Positions 1 through 8,555 of a stretch of 60,204 nt of DNA are shown here, piece after piece. The notes under the pieces were generated by a model. It was given only the letters and a program-made list of their open reading frames with translations, did no database searches and was not told where the DNA came from. Where the stretch lies: NCBI GenBank assembly GCA_026390695.1, contig JAPLFL010000121.1, positions 1 to 60,204 on the forward strand, given 5' to 3'. A program made the translations under genes and the position numbers. Position 1 is the first letter of the stretch. Every line of letters starts with the position of its first letter. The stretch comes from Candidatus Kapaibacterium sp. (GTDB taxonomy: Bacteria; Bacteroidota; Ignavibacteria; Kapaibacteriales; UBA2268).

Positions 1-111
1 GCGTATTTTGCATTCTAAGCATGGCTTCTCCATTAATTGTTTATAAATTTTATTTTTACCAAAAACTAAATTAATCAATTTTTGGTTAAGCCTGCTTTTC
101 AAACATACAAA

Positions 112-182
112 CTCAAAAGCCTCATTTCTGTCATTCCTGCATACGCAGGAATGACATTTTTGTTAAATGTGTGGCTTTTGAG
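112..182. repeat. Short inverted-repeat element (MITE/REP-like), locus 1
   Basis: Perfect 10-bp ends, CTCAAAAGCC and GGCTTTTGAG, enclose a 20-bp palindrome at 133-152 of the form ATTCCT-N8-AGGAAT. The right-hand arm, continuing into GACATCCTC, matches the right arms of the elements near 36.0, 42.6 and 44.3 kb. It ends 26 bases past the stop codon of the minus-strand M16 peptidase gene. It encodes nothing; in RNA it would form a hairpin after that gene. Confidence 0.75.
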
Positions 183-207
183 ACATCCTCAATTAACTCT
201 ATTATCT

Positions 208-3162
208 CTAATATCCGAAAATGTCTTCAAGGGTCAGTACGTGAACCTTGCCATATCTCTCAAGTTCTGCCATTTTGATTTTATCTTTAGAGCCAATTAG
301 CGCCATTTTGTAAGATTTATTCTTAATATATTTTGCCTGAAAATCCGCAAGCTGATCGAATGTGATGCTCGGTACCTGATCAAAAACATCCTTGCGAATA
401 TCGTAGTTTAATCCTAAATCAATTGCATTTGCATAAGAAAATAAAATAGCTCCACGAGTAATTCTTTCGGATTCAATTTTATGAATAATAGCTTCCTTGG
501 CTTTTTCGAAGTTCTTTTCGGATCTTGGGAAATTATCGAATAATTCTTGCATTCCAGTGATGGCATCATGAATTTTATCAGCTTGAGTGCCTATATAACC
601 GAAATTCTGATAATATTTGTCTTTTTTAGATGGCTGATTGTATCCTGAATAGCAGGAATACGCCAATGCTTTGGATTCGCGCAAGGTCTGGAATACAATT
701 GAAGACATATCACCACCAAAATATTGATTGTAAAGTCTGAGCATAGGAGTTAGTTTTGGATTATAATCCTTCATTGAGCGAGTAAACCAACTAATGTCTG
801 CCTGAACCATATCATAATCGGTAAAGAAAACGTCTTTTGTAGAGCACTCTACTGGCTCAAAATCTTTAACCTGGGGTATAGCTTTGAGTGATGTCGGCAT
901 CTGGTGCAGATTTTCTAATGTAGTCTTGACTTTTTCTAAATCATCCTGCCCGTAATAAGCAATATAGTGATCGAAAGAACTCAAATCTTTGAGTCTTTGG
1001 ATCAATTCTTCTGGGTTGAGGGCTTGTAGTTCTTTTTCGCTCAAAATATGTGTTACTGGATTTATTTTACCATAAGAAGCATAATTAACAATCGCATTCC
1101 TTATTGAATATTTATCCTTTTTAGCATCCAGACGATCTCTGAGGATATTTTTTATCATATTATCTAATGCAGCTTTATCTGGCTTACCATTATGGAGCAG
1201 ATTTTCAAATAATTCGACCGATTCCTTGAAATTACGTGCTAATCCACTTATTGAAATGTAGCAACGATCTAACGAAGAAAAAACAGAAAAATCGCAACCT
1301 AATTTATAAGCTTGCTTTTTAATGTCTTCAGCAGACATTTTATCAGTACCTAAAAATTCAAAATAATTTACAGCCAGTGGTAGTTTCATATCTTGCAAAC
1401 TACCCATATCCAGAATGTAGGACATGGTGAATAACTCGTTCTCACTATTTTTCAAATATCTGAGCTCTGCTTTATTGGAGATTTTAGTCTTAATAATATC
1501 TTTTTCAAAATTTACAAATTGAGGTTTAATAGCCTCAGACTTGCTTTCAACTATTTCTTTTACAAATGGGGAAACATTATCGCGGTTTAGCGTTAATGGA
1601 GTAATCTGAGGTTTGACAACTTTTGCAACATCTTCCTTTGGTCCTGTTTTTTTATAAACACAGACAAAATTATTGGTGAAGTACTTTTTGGCAATGTCAA
1701 TAATCTGTTGTTTGGTGATTCCGCGCATCAATTCAAGTTCTGAGATATAATCAACCCATTCAATATTATATGTAAAAGTATTCAATAATTGATAGCAACG
1801 TGCTGGATTTCTCTCATTTCTTTTGAGTTGTTGAACTGTGAAATCATTGATTATTGCCAGAAGCATAGTTTCATCAAATTCGCCTTTTTTAATTTTTTCA
1901 ATTTGAAGCAAAAGTAAGTCTTTGACCTGTTCTAATGTCTGCCCCTCTCTCGGCATTCCACTTAAAGTATAAACTCCGTAATCAGTTTGGGCATAATATC
2001 CATTAGATGGCTCCCGAACAAGTTGTTGCTGTTTCAAATTCAAATCAATTAGACCGGCTTTGCCATTTCCCAGTACCATATCGAACATTTTAATTGCAAT
2101 CATATCAGGATTTGTGTATGCTGGTAAACGGTAGCCTATAGTCAGCGATTCGGGTTCGGGGCCAACTACTGTCTTGTAAATAGGGCTTGTAATCTCATCT
2201 TCCGCTTCAAAACGAAAGGTTGGAAACATTTTGGAATCAGTCTGACCAAAATATTCATCAACTAATTTAATAGTTTCATCTGGATCAAAATCTCCGGCAA
2301 GAATCACGCACATATTATTTGGCACATAATAGGCATGATAATAGGCATACAGTGTTGACAAGGATGGATTTTTTAAGTGCTCAACTGTACCTAATGTAGT
2401 CTGAGTGCCATAAGGATGATTTTTAAATAAACTTGACATGAGTAAATCCCATGCTTTTTCGCCGTCATTGTCGAGTGATATATTTTTTTCTTCATAAACT
2501 GCTTCAAGTTCAGTATGGAACAATCTGAAAACCGGATTGCTAAATCTCTCACTTTCTATCTTGAGCCAGTTTTTCATTTGATTAGCCGGAATATCGTTGA
2601 TATAAGCGGTTCTTTCATCGGTTGTATTTGCATTTGTTCCCTTTGCACCTAAAACAGCCATCATCTTATCATATTCGTTAGGGATTGCATACTTTGCAGC
2701 TACACTTGAGATTGAGTCGATCAGATGATAAACTCTTGTTCGTTGGCTTGAATCTTTAAGTGCTTTGTATGATTCAAAAATGTTTGTTAATTGATTTAAT
2801 TCAGGTGCTTCTTTAACAAAATCGACTGATCCGAATTTGTCTGTTCCTTTGAACAACATGTGCTCAAGATAGTGTGCCATACCCGTATTATCCGAAGGAT
2901 CGTTCTTGGATCCGACACGGGCAGCGATTATAGTATAAATTCTTGGTTCAAAGTGATTAGGACTAAGATAAACCTTCAAACCATTTTTAAGAGTATAAAT
3001 TCGAGTCTGCATCGGATCGTTATCGACCGTAAAATAGCTATATCTGCCATCAGAGGATAGATTAAGCCTTGCAGAAAGCTTTTTCTGTGAAAATAGAGAA
3101 TTATTTGAAAAAATAAATAACAAAAATAATACAACTGCTATTCTACTTATCTGCTTGTACAT
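208..3162 (-). CDS. Secreted M16-family zinc metallopeptidase (984 aa)
   Basis: A hydrophobic N-terminus (residues 5-25, ending FSQ) looks like an export signal. The inverted zinc motif HxxEH is present as HYLEH at residues 97-101, with the downstream Glu-rich LEAVYEEKN segment that supplies the third ligand in the pitrilysin/insulinase family. The length fits a fused two-half M16 protein, whose C-terminal half normally lacks zinc ligands but completes the clamshell; no second HxxEH is visible. It probably degrades peptides in the periplasm or at the cell surface. It stands alone, divergent from gcvPA. On the opposite strand, CAAATTTA at 3199-3206 reads as TAAATTTG, a possible -7 element, but has no clear -33 partner. 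The substrate cannot be read from sequence. Confidence 0.9.
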   Translation of the reverse strand: MYKQISRIAVVLFLLFIFSNNSLFSQKKLSARLNLSSDGRYSYFTVDNDPMQTRIYTLKNGLKVYLSPNHFEPRIYTIIAARVGSKNDPSDNTGMAHYLEHMLFKGTDKFGSVDFVKEAPELNQLTNIFESYKALKDSSQRTRVYHLIDSISSVAAKYAIPNEYDKMMAVLGAKGTNANTTDERTAYINDIPANQMKNWLKIESERFSNPVFRLFHTELEAVYEEKNISLDNDGEKAWDLLMSSLFKNHPYGTQTTLGTVEHLKNPSLSTLYAYYHAYYVPNNMCVILAGDFDPDETIKLVDEYFGQTDSKMFPTFRFEAEDEITSPIYKTVVGPEPESLTIGYRLPAYTNPDMIAIKMFDMVLGNGKAGLIDLNLKQQQLVREPSNGYYAQTDYGVYTLSGMPREGQTLEQVKDLLLLQIEKIKKGEFDETMLLAIINDFTVQQLKRNERNPARCYQLLNTFTYNIEWVDYISELELMRGITKQQIIDIAKKYFTNNFVCVYKKTGPKEDVAKVVKPQITPLTLNRDNVSPFVKEIVESKSEAIKPQFVNFEKDIIKTKISNKAELRYLKNSENELFTMSYILDMGSLQDMKLPLAVNYFEFLGTDKMSAEDIKKQAYKLGCDFSVFSSLDRCYISISGLARNFKESVELFENLLHNGKPDKAALDNMIKNILRDRLDAKKDKYSIRNAIVNYASYGKINPVTHILSEKELQALNPEELIQRLKDLSSFDHYIAYYGQDDLEKVKTTLENLHQMPTSLKAIPQVKDFEPVECSTKDVFFTDYDMVQADISWFTRSMKDYNPKLTPMLRLYNQYFGGDMSSIVFQTLRESKALAYSCYSGYNQPSKKDKYYQNFGYIGTQADKIHDAITGMQELFDNFPRSEKNFEKAKEAIIHKIESERITRGAILFSYANAIDLGLNYDIRKDVFDQVPSITFDQLADFQAKYIKNKSYKMALIGSKDKIKMAELERYGKVHVLTLEDIFGY

Positions 3163-3235
3163 GATTAATCCTAAATTAAAATTACAATTTCATTTATTCA
3201 AATTTAACAAATTTTTTTCTCATCTGTGATGATTC

Positions 3236-3266
3236 TTTGTTCATCTTGAAAAATAGCCGTAATTTG
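3236..3266 (+). promoter_or_regulatory. Putative Bacteroidota-type promoter for gcvPA
   Basis: TTTG at 3236-3239, a 20-base spacer, then TAATTTG at 3260-3266. The -7 element is one T short of TAnnTTTG. It lies 44 bases before the gcvPA start, and a good ribosome-binding site (AGGAG, about 3299) follows. The 20-base spacing is the same as at the rrn and LamG promoters in this window. Confidence 0.5.
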
Positions 3267-3309
3267 CATTCTTTTAGATGACAATTTTTGAAATAGAATA
3301 GGAGATAAA

Positions 3310-4653
3310 ATGGTTTTCATACCAAATACTGATAGTGATCGCAAAATAATGCTTGAGAAAATCGGCATCAATTCATTTGATGAGCTTATTGAAGTAATTC
3401 CAGAAAATATTCGTTTAAAAAATTTATTAAATTTACCGGCGAAGCTCTCAGAGCTCGAAGTCGTCCGGCTTATGGAAAATTACTCGAAAATGAATATCAC
3501 TGCCGGCACCCACACTTGCTTTATGGGTGGTGGTGCTTATGATCGCTTTATTCCAACAATTGTGGATACAATATTAGAGCGTTCGGAATTTAAAACTGCA
3601 TACACACCATATCAGGCAGAGGTTTCACAAGGAACTTTGCAAGTTATGTATGAGTATCAGTCAATGATTTGCGCCTTAACCGGAATGGATATTTCCAATG
3701 CTTCGATGTATGACGGCGGGACCGCATTAGCGGAAGCATGTCTTTTATCGGGAGCACATAACCGCAGAAACGAGTTTCTGATTGCCGGTTCGATCAATCC
3801 ATACTACAAGCAGGTAATAAATACCATTACATCGGGACGGAAATACTCATTTAAAGAATTTGTAATGGCAGACGGGACTGCTGATTTGGAAGCGTTGAAA
3901 AATGCAATTTCAGATAAAACTTCTGGAATCATAGCACAGCAGCCAAATGCTTTTGGTAATTTAGAGGATGTTTTTGAAATAGGGAAAATAGCACATAGTA
4001 AGAAAGCAATGTTTATTATTTCCGTTGATCCCATCTCTCTTGGCGTATTGACTCCTCCTTCGGAATATGATGCTGATATTGTTGTTGGTGAAGGTCAGCC
4101 CTTAGGTATTTCACTTAATTTCGGTGGCCCATATCTTGGAATATTTGCTTGCAAAAAAGAATTTGTTCGTAAAATTCCTGGTCGTTTAACCGGAGTAACA
4201 GTAGATGAAGACGGAAAACGCGGTTTTGTTCTTACTTTACAGACTCGTGAACAGCAAATTAAAAGAGAAAAAGCTACATCGAATATATGTACCAACCAAG
4301 GGCTTCTGATGCTTGCTTCCACAGTTTATATGGCAACCATGGGTAAAGAGGGTATTAAGGAAGTAGCAGAGCAGTCATTTCAAAAAGCACATTATTTAGC
4401 TGGTCAGATAACAGCCCTACCGGGATTCTCTCTGGTAAGCGAGAAACCGTTTTTATATGAATTTTTAGTTCAGACACCGGTCGCAGTTTCCGAAATTATT
4501 TGCGAAGCTAAAAAAGTTGGGATATTAGCCGGTATTGAAGTTAATGAATCGGAATCACTGAATGGACTTTTAATAGCAGTCACGGAAAAACGTACTCGTG
4601 AAGATTTGGATAATTTCGTCAACTTCCTGAAGAGGTTTGGGAATAATGGTTAA
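3310..4653 (+). CDS. gcvPA: Glycine dehydrogenase (decarboxylating) subunit 1
   Basis: This is the N-terminal half of the P-protein of the glycine cleavage system, which decarboxylates glycine and passes the aminomethyl group to lipoyl-GcvH. The family hallmark THTCFMGGGAYD lies near residues 68-79, followed by TAYTPYQAEVSQGTLQ and SMYDGGTALAEA. The 447-residue length is normal for the split form found in Firmicutes, archaea and some FCB bacteria. The PLP lysine belongs to the partner subunit GcvPB, which is not in this window, nor are gcvT and gcvH, so the system is dispersed. The start is well placed, with AGGAG seven bases upstream. A likely terminator follows at 4673. Confidence 0.95.
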   Translation: MVFIPNTDSDRKIMLEKIGINSFDELIEVIPENIRLKNLLNLPAKLSELEVVRLMENYSKMNITAGTHTCFMGGGAYDRFIPTIVDTILERSEFKTAYTPYQAEVSQGTLQVMYEYQSMICALTGMDISNASMYDGGTALAEACLLSGAHNRRNEFLIAGSINPYYKQVINTITSGRKYSFKEFVMADGTADLEALKNAISDKTSGIIAQQPNAFGNLEDVFEIGKIAHSKKAMFIISVDPISLGVLTPPSEYDADIVVGEGQPLGISLNFGGPYLGIFACKKEFVRKIPGRLTGVTVDEDGKRGFVLTLQTREQQIKREKATSNICTNQGLLMLASTVYMATMGKEGIKEVAEQSFQKAHYLAGQITALPGFSLVSEKPFLYEFLVQTPVAVSEIICEAKKVGILAGIEVNESESLNGLLIAVTEKRTREDLDNFVNFLKRFGNNG

Positions 4654-4672
4654 TGGTAGTTGATTATATTTT

Positions 4673-4708
4673 AAATTGCTTCTATGCTTGCGCTTGGGAG
4701 CAATTTTC
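4673..4708 (+). terminator. Probable intrinsic terminator after gcvPA
   Basis: AAATTGCT at 4673-4680 pairs exactly with AGCAATTT at 4699-4706, followed by TTCAT. The hairpin begins 20 bases after the gcvPA stop. The 18-base loop is long, so confidence is moderate. Confidence 0.45.
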
Positions 4709-4731
4709 ATAATAATCAATTATGTTGAAAA

Positions 4732-4798
4732 AATTAGCGGGAAAATTGTTGATTAATATTGTTTCCTACTTGAAATCTGAGGCTTTTGAGACTGCCTC
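4732..4798. repeat. Decayed right half of the inverted-repeat element family
   Basis: The 20 bases at 4779-4798 differ at about three positions from the right end of locus 1 (171-190). The preceding AT-rich stretch from about 4732 (GCGGGAA...TTTCCTACTT) resembles the arm between palindrome and right end in the intact copies. The left half is not recognisable. It lies 94 bases from the stop codon of minus-strand ksgA, in the same orientation as the intact copies. The rest of 4654-4891 shows no gene. Confidence 0.4.
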
Positions 4799-4891
4799 TC
4801 TTTGTGAAAGATATATATTTGTAGTAGTGGGTTCTGAACCTGCCACATCGGTTGAAATCAATTCAATGATTATTCAGTATCTGGGATAACA

Positions 4892-5737
4892 TTAGATTTT
4901 TTTATCATTAACCCTAAAAAAAAGTTCTTTAAACTCCTCAAGACTCAGTTCTTCCGGCCTTTTCATCATAAATTCGCTGATTTTTGGATTTATTTCCGAT
5001 TGTCTCTGCTGGTATGGATAATAGCTTTTTATACTGTTGGAAATCATTTTGCGGCGTTGATTAAATAAAGTTCGGATAAGTACCATTATTTCATTATTTA
5101 ATTTAAAATCGGCATTTCCGACAAAGTCAAGTTTAACCACACTGGAAGTCACCTTAGGCATTGGACGAAAACATTCGGCTGGAATATTGAATTCAAGACT
5201 GCAAGCGCCGTAAAGCTGCCTTGCAAGCGTTAAAATGCCATAATCTTTTGTACTGGGAACTGCAACGAGCCTTCTGGCAACTTCTCGCTGCATAGTAAGG
5301 ACTACCGATTCGATAATATCGGATTGCTCGAATATCCAAAACAGAATTTCAGAGGATAAATAATAGGGGATATTGCCAATTACTTTTATTTTCTTTTTCC
5401 CCTCCTTGGCAAGGAGGGGTGCCCGAAGGGCGGGGAGGTCATTCAAAAGTTCATTTAAATCCACCTGCCTGATATCGCTCTGTATTAAATGGAAATTTCG
5501 AAATTCTGATTCTGGATATTTTTTTGTTAATATTCTGACTGCTCTTTCATCAAGTTCGACGGCATAAACGGTTGCTTCTGTTTTATTCAGATGATCGGTA
5601 AGGGCACCGGTTCCAGGGCCGATTTCAAGAACAATATCATCTTTGCAGATCTGAAGGAGGTCAATTATTTTTAATATATAGGATTTATCAATTAAAAAAT
5701 TTTGTCCTAATGATTTTTTTGCTTTTAAAGTTTCCAT
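4892..5737 (-). CDS. ksgA: 16S rRNA adenine dimethyltransferase KsgA/RsmA
   Basis: Dimethylates the two adjacent adenines in the 3' terminal hairpin of 16S rRNA during 30S maturation. Visible motifs are SLGQNFL (residues 9-15), the SAM-binding EIGPGTGALT (38-47), the acidic AVELDERAV (59-67) and the catalytic NIPY (122-125). The C-terminal helical domain has the usual LFNQRRK. Residues 101-116 (LPALRAPLLAKEGKKK) have no counterpart in typical KsgA proteins and are encoded by a palindromic repeat (5390-5437) inserted in frame just before the NIPY strand. That explains a length of 281 instead of about 265. The insert sits in a surface loop position, so the enzyme is probably active. Confidence 0.94.
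   Translation of the reverse strand: METLKAKKSLGQNFLIDKSYILKIIDLLQICKDDIVLEIGPGTGALTDHLNKTEATVYAVELDERAVRILTKKYPESEFRNFHLIQSDIRQVDLNELLNDLPALRAPLLAKEGKKKIKVIGNIPYYLSSEILFWIFEQSDIIESVVLTMQREVARRLVAVPSTKDYGILTLARQLYGACSLEFNIPAECFRPMPKVTSSVVKLDFVGNADFKLNNEIMVLIRTLFNQRRKMISNSIKSYYPYQQRQSEINPKISEFMMKRPEELSLEEFKELFFRVNDKKI
5390..5437. repeat. Palindromic repeat inserted in frame inside ksgA
   Basis: A 21-bp perfect palindrome (5399-5419, arms CCCCTCCTTG/CAAGGAGGGG) is followed by a second hairpin GCCCGAAGGGC at 5421-5431. Related palindromes lie between genes at 10082, 10177, 28943 and 42645. The G+C-rich block contrasts with the AT-rich gene around it. Its length of about 48 bases, a multiple of three, keeps the reading frame open. 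Confidence 0.8.
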
Positions 5738-5858
5738 TAGTTCAGAACCAAATCTTCCTTATACAATAGCCAATTCTCAAACTTAGAAAAACTCTTCAAA
5801 TCATTCATTAATATATTTCCAATCATTTTTAATTCTTAATTTTCAATTTTTAATTAAA

Positions 5859-7781
5859 CTAATTTTCTCCGAAAAATTTATCATGCCAGAGATTCAATTT
5901 TAAAAGTGAAAAGATATCAACACTTAAATTTCTTTCTCCTCGTTTGTGAACTTGTAACATATTCTCAAGGTAAGACTTATCGAAAATTCCTTCTTTTACG
6001 AAGTATGAATCCAGAATTTTATCTCTTGCATAACCATGCCATTCATTGCGTAGCCATTCTTTGACAGGAGCCCAGAAACCTTGTTTTTTCCGATAAATTA
6101 TATTTTTCGGAAGAACAGATTCGACAGCCTTTTTTAAAATATATTTGGTTGTTTTCCCATCAGGTACTTTAATATGTTCGGGGATGCTGGAAACAAATTC
6201 AACAAATCTATGATCCAAAAACGGTACACGTGCTTCGAGACTATGAGCCATTCCGATTTTGTCAACCCTCATAAGAAGCAATTCCGCAATCCTTTGAGTT
6301 AATTCAACGTATGAAATTCTTTGGAGAAAATTTGCATCTGGTTTTAAATTATCAAGCTGATGATTAAGCTCAATGCCGTAAGCTGAAGGAATATCTACTA
6401 AATACTGATATTTATCTTTGAACATATATTCAAGATGAGATGGGGAAAATATTGAAACTCCACTCCAGTAGAGGGGTTGATTTAATGCCGCCCGCCGGAT
6501 ATAATCCTGTGCTAATAGAATATTCATGTTGCGGAAGATGGGTTTTGTGAGCCAATAATTTAATTTCCTTGCTCCCTGCGGCAAATAATTAAAGTATTTC
6601 CAATAAGTTCGTTCAAAATTATATTGCCTCATCATCCATTTATAACCAACAAACTGTTCATCGCTTCCTTCGCCAACCTGTATTACCGTAGTTCCTGATT
6701 GTCTTGTTAATTTACTTAAAAACCAGAGTGGAATACAAACCGGATCAGCATTCGGTTCATCCTCATGCCATGTTAATTCTTGTAGAATAGGGAAGGCATC
6801 GGAGCTGTCAATTAAAACCTCGTGATGATTTGTTTGAAATTGATCTGAAATCTGACGTGCATACTGAAGTTCATTATATGCTTCAAGTTCTTTAAAACCA
6901 ACTGTATAAGTATCAATCGGTCTGTCCATCAGTTCAGCCATTAAAGCGACATTTACACTTGAATCTATGCCTCCACTTAAAAAAACACCAAATGGAACAT
7001 CGCTCATCATTCTATCTTTGATAGATTGACGAAGCAGACGCATTATCTCATCAATTATCTCATTTTCCGAAAGTTTCGTAAAAGGTAAATTAGGTGAAGG
7101 TGACCAATAACGTTCAATTTTGAGATCTCCATCGGCATTTATTTCAAGTCGATGACCGGCAGGAAGTTTTTGGATTCCTTCAAACATTGTTGCGCGGTTG
7201 CTCGACATCCCAAAATTCAAATAATTTGGTAATTCATTAAGATTTAATGATTTTGATACCGAGGGATGCTGAAGAATGGATTTAATTTCCGACCCGAAAA
7301 TAAATCGACCGTTTTTGTAAGTATAATAAAAAGGTTTAATCCCGATTCTGTCACGTGCCGCGAATAAAGTTTTCTTTTTGTCATCCCAAATTGCTAAACC
7401 CCACATACCAACCATTTTATGCAAGAAATCTTTGCCGTATTCTGCAAAACCGTTCAGAATTGTTTCAGTATCAGTTCCAGAATGATAAACATAGCCTTTA
7501 TTCTCCAGATCTTTACGTAAATCAAGGTGATTATATATTTCTCCGTTAAACACAATAGTATAACGCCCATTGCTCGAAGTCATAGGCTGATTTCCGGCAG
7601 ATGATAAATCCACAATTGATAAACGTCTAAAGGCTAATCCACAGCGATGATCGGTAGAAATCCACATTCCTTCAGAATCAGGGCCGCGATGAATGATTAC
7701 ATCACTCATTGATTTTAAAATTGATTCATTTATCTGGGACTCGAAAGTACCTTTCTCAATAATGCCGACGATTCCGCACAT
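5859..7781 (-). CDS. asnB: Asparagine synthase (glutamine-hydrolysing)
   Basis: The protein begins MCGIVG, with Cys2 as the nucleophile of the class II glutamine amidotransferase domain. It continues with HRGPDSEG and the FNGEIYNH glutaminase signature. The synthetase half carries the PP-loop ATP pyrophosphatase motif SGGIDSS, used to form beta-aspartyl-AMP. At 640 residues it matches the long AsnB type found in many environmental bacteria and in surface polysaccharide clusters, so it could make free asparagine or amidate a sugar or peptide acid. It is 12 bases after pdxJ and probably the last gene of the accC-pdxJ-asnB unit. Confidence 0.93.
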   Translation of the reverse strand: MCGIVGIIEKGTFESQINESILKSMSDVIIHRGPDSEGMWISTDHRCGLAFRRLSIVDLSSAGNQPMTSSNGRYTIVFNGEIYNHLDLRKDLENKGYVYHSGTDTETILNGFAEYGKDFLHKMVGMWGLAIWDDKKKTLFAARDRIGIKPFYYTYKNGRFIFGSEIKSILQHPSVSKSLNLNELPNYLNFGMSSNRATMFEGIQKLPAGHRLEINADGDLKIERYWSPSPNLPFTKLSENEIIDEIMRLLRQSIKDRMMSDVPFGVFLSGGIDSSVNVALMAELMDRPIDTYTVGFKELEAYNELQYARQISDQFQTNHHEVLIDSSDAFPILQELTWHEDEPNADPVCIPLWFLSKLTRQSGTTVIQVGEGSDEQFVGYKWMMRQYNFERTYWKYFNYLPQGARKLNYWLTKPIFRNMNILLAQDYIRRAALNQPLYWSGVSIFSPSHLEYMFKDKYQYLVDIPSAYGIELNHQLDNLKPDANFLQRISYVELTQRIAELLLMRVDKIGMAHSLEARVPFLDHRFVEFVSSIPEHIKVPDGKTTKYILKKAVESVLPKNIIYRKKQGFWAPVKEWLRNEWHGYARDKILDSYFVKEGIFDKSYLENMLQVHKRGERNLSVDIFSLLKLNLWHDKFFGEN

Positions 7782-7793
7782 TTATTATTCTAC

Positions 7794-8534
7794 TTAATTA
7801 TTGTTATTATTATGATTAGTGCATTTAATCAATTCTATCATCTCTCGGACAGCCTGATCAATGCCTACGTATATTGAACGCGCTATAATAGAATGGCCGA
7901 TACTGACTTCATTGATCCCTTTAATACAAATTATATCTTTTGTATTAATATAGTTTAGTCCATGCCCAGCTGCAACCTTCAAACCTAACTTGTTAGCTGC
8001 AATAACGGCTTGCCTGATTCTTTCAAGCTCAAAATTTTTCTCAATAAAATTAAGAGAATTTGCATAAAGACCAGTATGAAGCTCCACCATATCAGCTCCA
8101 GCTTCGAGCGAAGCCTGTATCTGATTAAAAGCAGGTTCAATAAAAAAACTTACTTCAATTCCCTTATCATGCATTTTATTACATAAAAGTTTATAATCAT
8201 AAACCTTAGCTTCAATATTAAGACCACCTTCTGTCGTAAGTTCCATCCTTTTTTCAGGAACAATTGTAACGAGATTTGGCCGGATTGCCAGAGCAATATT
8301 AACTATTTCATCGGTATTTGCCATTTCCAAATCCAGCTTTGTCTGGACTAACTGCTTCAGTAAAATTACATCTCTGTCTTTTATATGTCGACGATCTTCA
8401 CGTAAATGACATACAATACCTTGAGCACCAGCCAGTTCTGCCTGTAATGCTGCGTGAACCGGTTCCGGCTCAATTCCTCCTCGTGCGTTTCGAATAGTGG
8501 CAACATGGTCAATATTTACGTTCAGCGTTATCAT
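7794..8534 (-). CDS. pdxJ: Pyridoxine 5'-phosphate synthase
   Basis: Condenses 1-deoxy-xylulose 5-phosphate with 3-amino-2-oxopropyl phosphate, the ring-closing step of DXP-dependent vitamin B6 synthesis. It starts with the family signature LNVNIDHVATIRNARGG and contains HLREDRRHI, the EPA loop (SFFIEPAF), ELHTG and AAGHGLNY. The 246-residue length is normal. The C-terminus ends in a run of five asparagines from near-identical AAT/AAC codons, a small microsatellite just before asnB that is unlikely to matter for catalysis. It is 21 bases downstream of accC. The PLP enzymes of this window depend on its product. Confidence 0.96.
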   Translation of the reverse strand: MITLNVNIDHVATIRNARGGIEPEPVHAALQAELAGAQGIVCHLREDRRHIKDRDVILLKQLVQTKLDLEMANTDEIVNIALAIRPNLVTIVPEKRMELTTEGGLNIEAKVYDYKLLCNKMHDKGIEVSFFIEPAFNQIQASLEAGADMVELHTGLYANSLNFIEKNFELERIRQAVIAANKLGLKVAAGHGLNYINTKDIICIKGINEVSIGHSIIARSIYVGIDQAVREMIELIKCTNHNNNNN

Positions 8535-8555
8535 ATGAATTTCTTTAATTTATCA

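Noticed and set aside
3199-3206. Minus-strand TAAATTTG before the M16 peptidase gene, and similar lone -7 matches at 20798 and 56071
   Set aside because: Matches to TAnnTTTG alone are frequent in DNA this rich in A and T; none has a TTTG at about 20 bases, so they are not listed as promoters.
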